The notes under the pieces were generated by a model. It ran no database searches. It was not told where the DNA came from and saw only the letters and a program-made list of their open reading frames with translations. DNA of 7,852 nucleotides, from the NCBI GenBank assembly GCA_003649495.1, contig QMRZ01000068.1, positions 1 through 7,852 of the forward strand. Direction: 5' to 3'. Source of the stretch: Thermoprotei archaeon. GTDB lineage: Archaea > Thermoproteota > Thermoprotei > Thermofilales > Thermofilaceae. Positions 5,061-7,852 of this stretch are shown here, piece after piece; the first letter of the stretch is position 1, and every line of letters starts with the position of its first letter. A program made the position numbers and the translations under genes.

Positions 5061-7852
5061 CTACTCCCCTACTGGCGTGGCACTTGGAGAGCCGTATATC
5101 GCCTCTCTGTACGCCTTCTCCAGCTGGAAGCCAGCCAGGATGATCTTTATCTCATCATCATCTAGGCCAAAGGTCTTGAACTCCTCTAGCTTGCTCCTGG
5201 CCTCCTCAAGCGTTATCACGCCAGCGCAATACGCGTTCATGAGTCTCGTGATGAACCAGCTTAGTCTCCTGTTTATCTTCCTAGACTTTATCAACTTCTT
5301 GTAATACTCCACTTGTTTCTTATACTTCTCAGCCTCGATGCCCCTTGCCCTGAGCCAGTCCGCTAGTAGCGTCTCCCACTCACCCAGATACATCGCATCC
5401 GAGATGAACTCGCGTAGGGTGGGCACGAACGTATCCAGGATGCGCCTTATCCTGCGTAATGTGAGGTCAACCTGGAACACCTCAAGCTCCCTCGATGTCC
5501 ACCCGCCCTGTCTCGCCAGCGCCATGACCCTATCGACTATCTCCTGTGGTATGGCGTAGCGCTCAAGCAAGCTCCTAAACGTGCTCACCATCGTGTTGGT
5601 CTCGGATGATATGGATCTGGTCATGACGTAGCGTAGCCACAGGCTAGCCCACGGCTCCCTCACCCTCCTCTCAGCGAACACGCGCATGATGAGGTCCCTA
5701 GGCACGTCTATGTACTCCATCATGGAGGCAAGGGTCCCCAAGGTGGGTATATACTCGTACTCAGCCTCCCTTGCCGCTATGCCCGCCAGCACGCTCGCCA
5801 GGTCAAAGACCGCCTGAGCCTCCCGCTCCGTGAACTCGAACCTCTTAACGAGCACGTCTGTAACGCTCCTCAGCTCCTCCTCGGTGACGTAGCCATACGC
5901 CACGCGGTAGAGGACCCATCCCAGTATTCTCTGAGCAAGGGAGCGCAAGCGCACGGCTAGCTCCACGTCAGCAACCAGGCTCTCAGTCGCTAGCCACATG
6001 TCCAAGTACTCCTCATCAACCTGCAACTCCACATCCACGCCAGTCAATGCCTTCAACTGTCTCGCCAGGTATGACCTCAGGGCTTTAGTGAACTCCATGA
6101 GTCTCTCATGCGCCTCTTTCGGGGTCCACACCAGATACCTAACGGCCTTTGCTATCTCCCTATAGCCCTCCCTAAACAGGTCTATGGTCCTGTCAAACGC
6201 GGCCCTGATCTGCAAGAGCCGTCTCTCGGCTGGGAGCCACGCCAGGGGCACCTTATAATCGAATGTGACAGCATCGCCAGTAGCTGGGTCTATGTAGCCA
6301 GTCTTAAAGGTGGTCACGAACAATCCACTCAGGAGTTGCTCGCTGTTGTCTAGCGTTATCAAGCCTTCCTTATAGGCGTTTATGAAGCCAGTACGGATTA
6401 ACGTCTTCTCATCCGCGAGCGCATTGATAGCCTCAGCAACCGCCACGAGCGGGACCCAGTAAGGATGCATGCCCGTGGCCTCGATCAATCGCGCCATCAC
6501 GCTCACATCCATGGTGATGCCTGGGGATACTTTCTGTGCGAGTAGCTCATCGCCCTTACAGGCCTTCATCTTATCCACCAGCTCCTCTATTGACGTGTCC
6601 ATGGTGAAGCCAACCTTGCTGAGTTGCTCCAAGAGCGCCCACCTGACCATCCACCGTATATCGATCTTTGTCGGTATATCCGCCATCAGATCGTGTATGA
6701 TGTCGATATCCGCTGGGAATCCTTCATCCCAGGCCAGGGGGAAGTAATCATGCCACTTCATGTAAGTGGCCATCATCCTGTTTAGCGTCTCTGGCTCCTC
6801 GTTTAGGTCCTTGGGTGCTGTGGGCGCGTAGCCCACCCTCAGCTTCTTCTGCAAGTCCTCCACCATCTCCTTATCCTTTGGCAATCCTGGGGACCAGAGC
6901 ACCTTAGCTATGCCACGCCAGTAGAACTGTGCTAGCTGGCCAGGGGGCGGATACTTGAACCTGAATAGGAAGTATAGCGCGGCAATATCGGGAGTCATGC
7001 CGCGAGCCGCAAAGGCGGCCGCAAAATCCTCGTACCTCGGGAATATGTCGCGCACGGCCATCGCCGCTATATCGCTGGCGGATGGTATCTGGTAGAGTAG
7101 CGAGAGCGGTATCCTCCTATCGGTTCGGAACCTGTCCTTGACCAGCACGTGGAACTCCTCCTCAGGTGCTAGAGCAAGCTCTATGTATGAGAGGGGCAGG
7201 CCGCCCATCGCCATGAACGTTCGCGCATACTCCATCAGCGTGCCGAAATCATACTTTATGCCTAGTATCTTGGACTCTGGGAGGGTCATCTTGAACTCGT
7301 AGAGCTGTGGCAACATACGTCTCGCAAGCTCCCTCACCTCGGTCTCGCTCGGCAAGCGCCACATCATGTCCCCAGCCTTGACGCTCCAGAGCGTGCTCCT
7401 CCAGGCGTAGCCTATCACGTACTGCATCGGCCACAGGGAAGCGAACGCTATCGCGGTGATGAAGCTCTCAAGGAACTTCTCGGGCGCGTGCTTGAGCCTC
7501 TCGGCCAGGGTCTCAAGTACGCTAGCTAGCTTGACGCCCACGTCAACCGCGAGGTCAGCGCCCAAGTTGAAGGGCGCTATCCTGACCGCTAGCCTTGGCG
7601 TCACCCAGTCGATAAGCTTGCTGATGCCCCTCATCATGTCGCTCAGGAAGAATAGCGGTAGCAGGGATATCGACATGGTAGTGATCAGGCCCACCGTGAA
7701 CTCCATCTCCCCACCCTCCCCCTTGATCAGCTTGCCTAGCGTGCTCGCCACATACTCATTAACTGGCCTGATCAGCGACTCCATGTAGCCCCTCACGGTG
7801 TCTCCAATCCACTTTGCCACGCCCGCTAGCGCATCAGCGACTGTGACCGCCA
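5061..7852 (-). CDS. Giant helical-repeat protein with N-terminal hydrophobic segments, tape-measure-like (5' partial)
   Basis: At least 919 residues, probably a long internal virion or tail protein. Numbering starts at the GTG at 7818-7820, but the frame stays open through ten more codons (AVTVADALAG) to the right edge and that GTG has no Shine-Dalgarno sequence, so the true start is likely outside. Hydrophobic segments lie at 41-64 and 118-140, each long enough to span a membrane. Most of the rest is predicted alpha-helical repeats. IPSASDIAAMAVRD with a PPPGQLAQFYWRG end (245-303) and PTLGTLASMMEYIDVPRDL onward (692-790) look like related helical units. G-[VI/L]-[IT]-x-[ED] hairpins occur at 486-490 (GLITL), 643-648 (GYVTEE) and 867-873 (GVITLEE). 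The C-terminus is short and polar. It heads the operon seen here. Lacking a recognised domain, tape measure or membrane-interacting core protein is inference from size, helicity and hydrophobic segments. Confidence 0.75.
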   Translation of the reverse strand, partial: AVTVADALAGVAKWIGDTVRGYMESLIRPVNEYVASTLGKLIKGEGGEMEFTVGLITTMSISLLPLFFLSDMMRGISKLIDWVTPRLAVRIAPFNLGADLAVDVGVKLASVLETLAERLKHAPEKFLESFITAIAFASLWPMQYVIGYAWRSTLWSVKAGDMMWRLPSETEVRELARRMLPQLYEFKMTLPESKILGIKYDFGTLMEYARTFMAMGGLPLSYIELALAPEEEFHVLVKDRFRTDRRIPLSLLYQIPSASDIAAMAVRDIFPRYEDFAAAFAARGMTPDIAALYFLFRFKYPPPGQLAQFYWRGIAKVLWSPGLPKDKEMVEDLQKKLRVGYAPTAPKDLNEEPETLNRMMATYMKWHDYFPLAWDEGFPADIDIIHDLMADIPTKIDIRWMVRWALLEQLSKVGFTMDTSIEELVDKMKACKGDELLAQKVSPGITMDVSVMARLIEATGMHPYWVPLVAVAEAINALADEKTLIRTGFINAYKEGLITLDNSEQLLSGLFVTTFKTGYIDPATGDAVTFDYKVPLAWLPAERRLLQIRAAFDRTIDLFREGYREIAKAVRYLVWTPKEAHERLMEFTKALRSYLARQLKALTGVDVELQVDEEYLDMWLATESLVADVELAVRLRSLAQRILGWVLYRVAYGYVTEEELRSVTDVLVKRFEFTEREAQAVFDLASVLAGIAAREAEYEYIPTLGTLASMMEYIDVPRDLIMRVFAERRVREPWASLWLRYVMTRSISSETNTMVSTFRSLLERYAIPQEIVDRVMALARQGGWTSRELEVFQVDLTLRRIRRILDTFVPTLREFISDAMYLGEWETLLADWLRARGIEAEKYKKQVEYYKKLIKSRKINRRLSWFITRLMNAYCAGVITLEEARSKLEEFKTFGLDDDEIKIILAGFQLEKAYREAIYGSPSATPVGE

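Noticed and set aside
5721..5990. Possible EF-hand-like loops in the giant protein hairpins
   Set aside because: The G-x-[IT]-x-[ED] turns lack the DxDxDG calcium ligands; they look like plain helical hairpins.
7249..7434. Minus-strand 61-codon frame inside the giant gene
   Set aside because: Completely nested in a well-supported larger frame, with no binding site and an unusual Arg/Asp/Glu composition.
7456..7788. Plus-strand open frame of 110 codons
   Set aside because: Antisense to the N-terminal part of the giant gene; Ser/Leu-rich composition typical of a shadow frame.
1..7852. CRISPR array, tRNA or rRNA gene, insertion sequence or attachment site
   Set aside because: No short spaced identical repeats, cloverleaf-like sequence, transposase motif or terminal inverted repeats were seen. 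The only tandem repeats are coding.

Overview
The window reads as part of a virion-structure (late) gene block of an archaeal virus or integrated provirus, probably from a thermophilic host. All supported genes lie on the minus strand, packed with gaps of 1 to 42 bases or short overlaps. Several starts carry archaeal-type Shine-Dalgarno sequences (AGGAGGT, AAGGTGGTG, GAGGTG, GGTGA). GTG and TTG starts occur, Arg is often AGG and Ile often ATA, and G+C is about one half by eye. No terminase, portal, major capsid protein, integrase or RNA gene is visible. The viral assignment therefore rests on the fibre-like motifs, the repeat proteins and the layout; the host lineage is inference.

In transcription order (high to low coordinates) the layout is as follows. 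(1) A very large helical-repeat protein with two N-terminal hydrophobic segments (5061-7852), whose frame runs open off the window edge; it resembles a tape-measure or internal virion protein in build. (2) A 64-residue basic coiled-coil protein with a TTG start (4824-5018). (3) A 441-residue protein with an extraordinary tryptophan-rich core (3492-4817). (4) A 302-residue fibre-like protein with the phage-type motif IPDADARRSLG...W.NLY, LYG repeats and a beta-rich C-terminus (2579-3487). (5) A GT-B glycosyltransferase of the GT4 type (1468-2577). (6) A 184-residue protein made of 48-residue tandem repeats plus a 16-residue EDW repeat tail (904-1458). (7) A coiled-coil plus concanavalin/LamG-like protein, probably a receptor-binding fibre (90-926). 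(8) A possible promoter and the first codons of another gene at the left edge (1-46).

Taken together, I infer an operon for assembling an adhesive or tail-like structure. The long helical protein comes first, small and large scaffold or connector proteins follow, and fibre and adhesin proteins come last. A glycosyltransferase sits inside the set and might decorate virion proteins or act on host surface glycans. The most unusual signal is Trp/Asp/Tyr-rich repetition in two non-adjacent proteins of the same operon, the 441-residue core and the 184-residue tail. No stretch over 300 bases lacks a gene.
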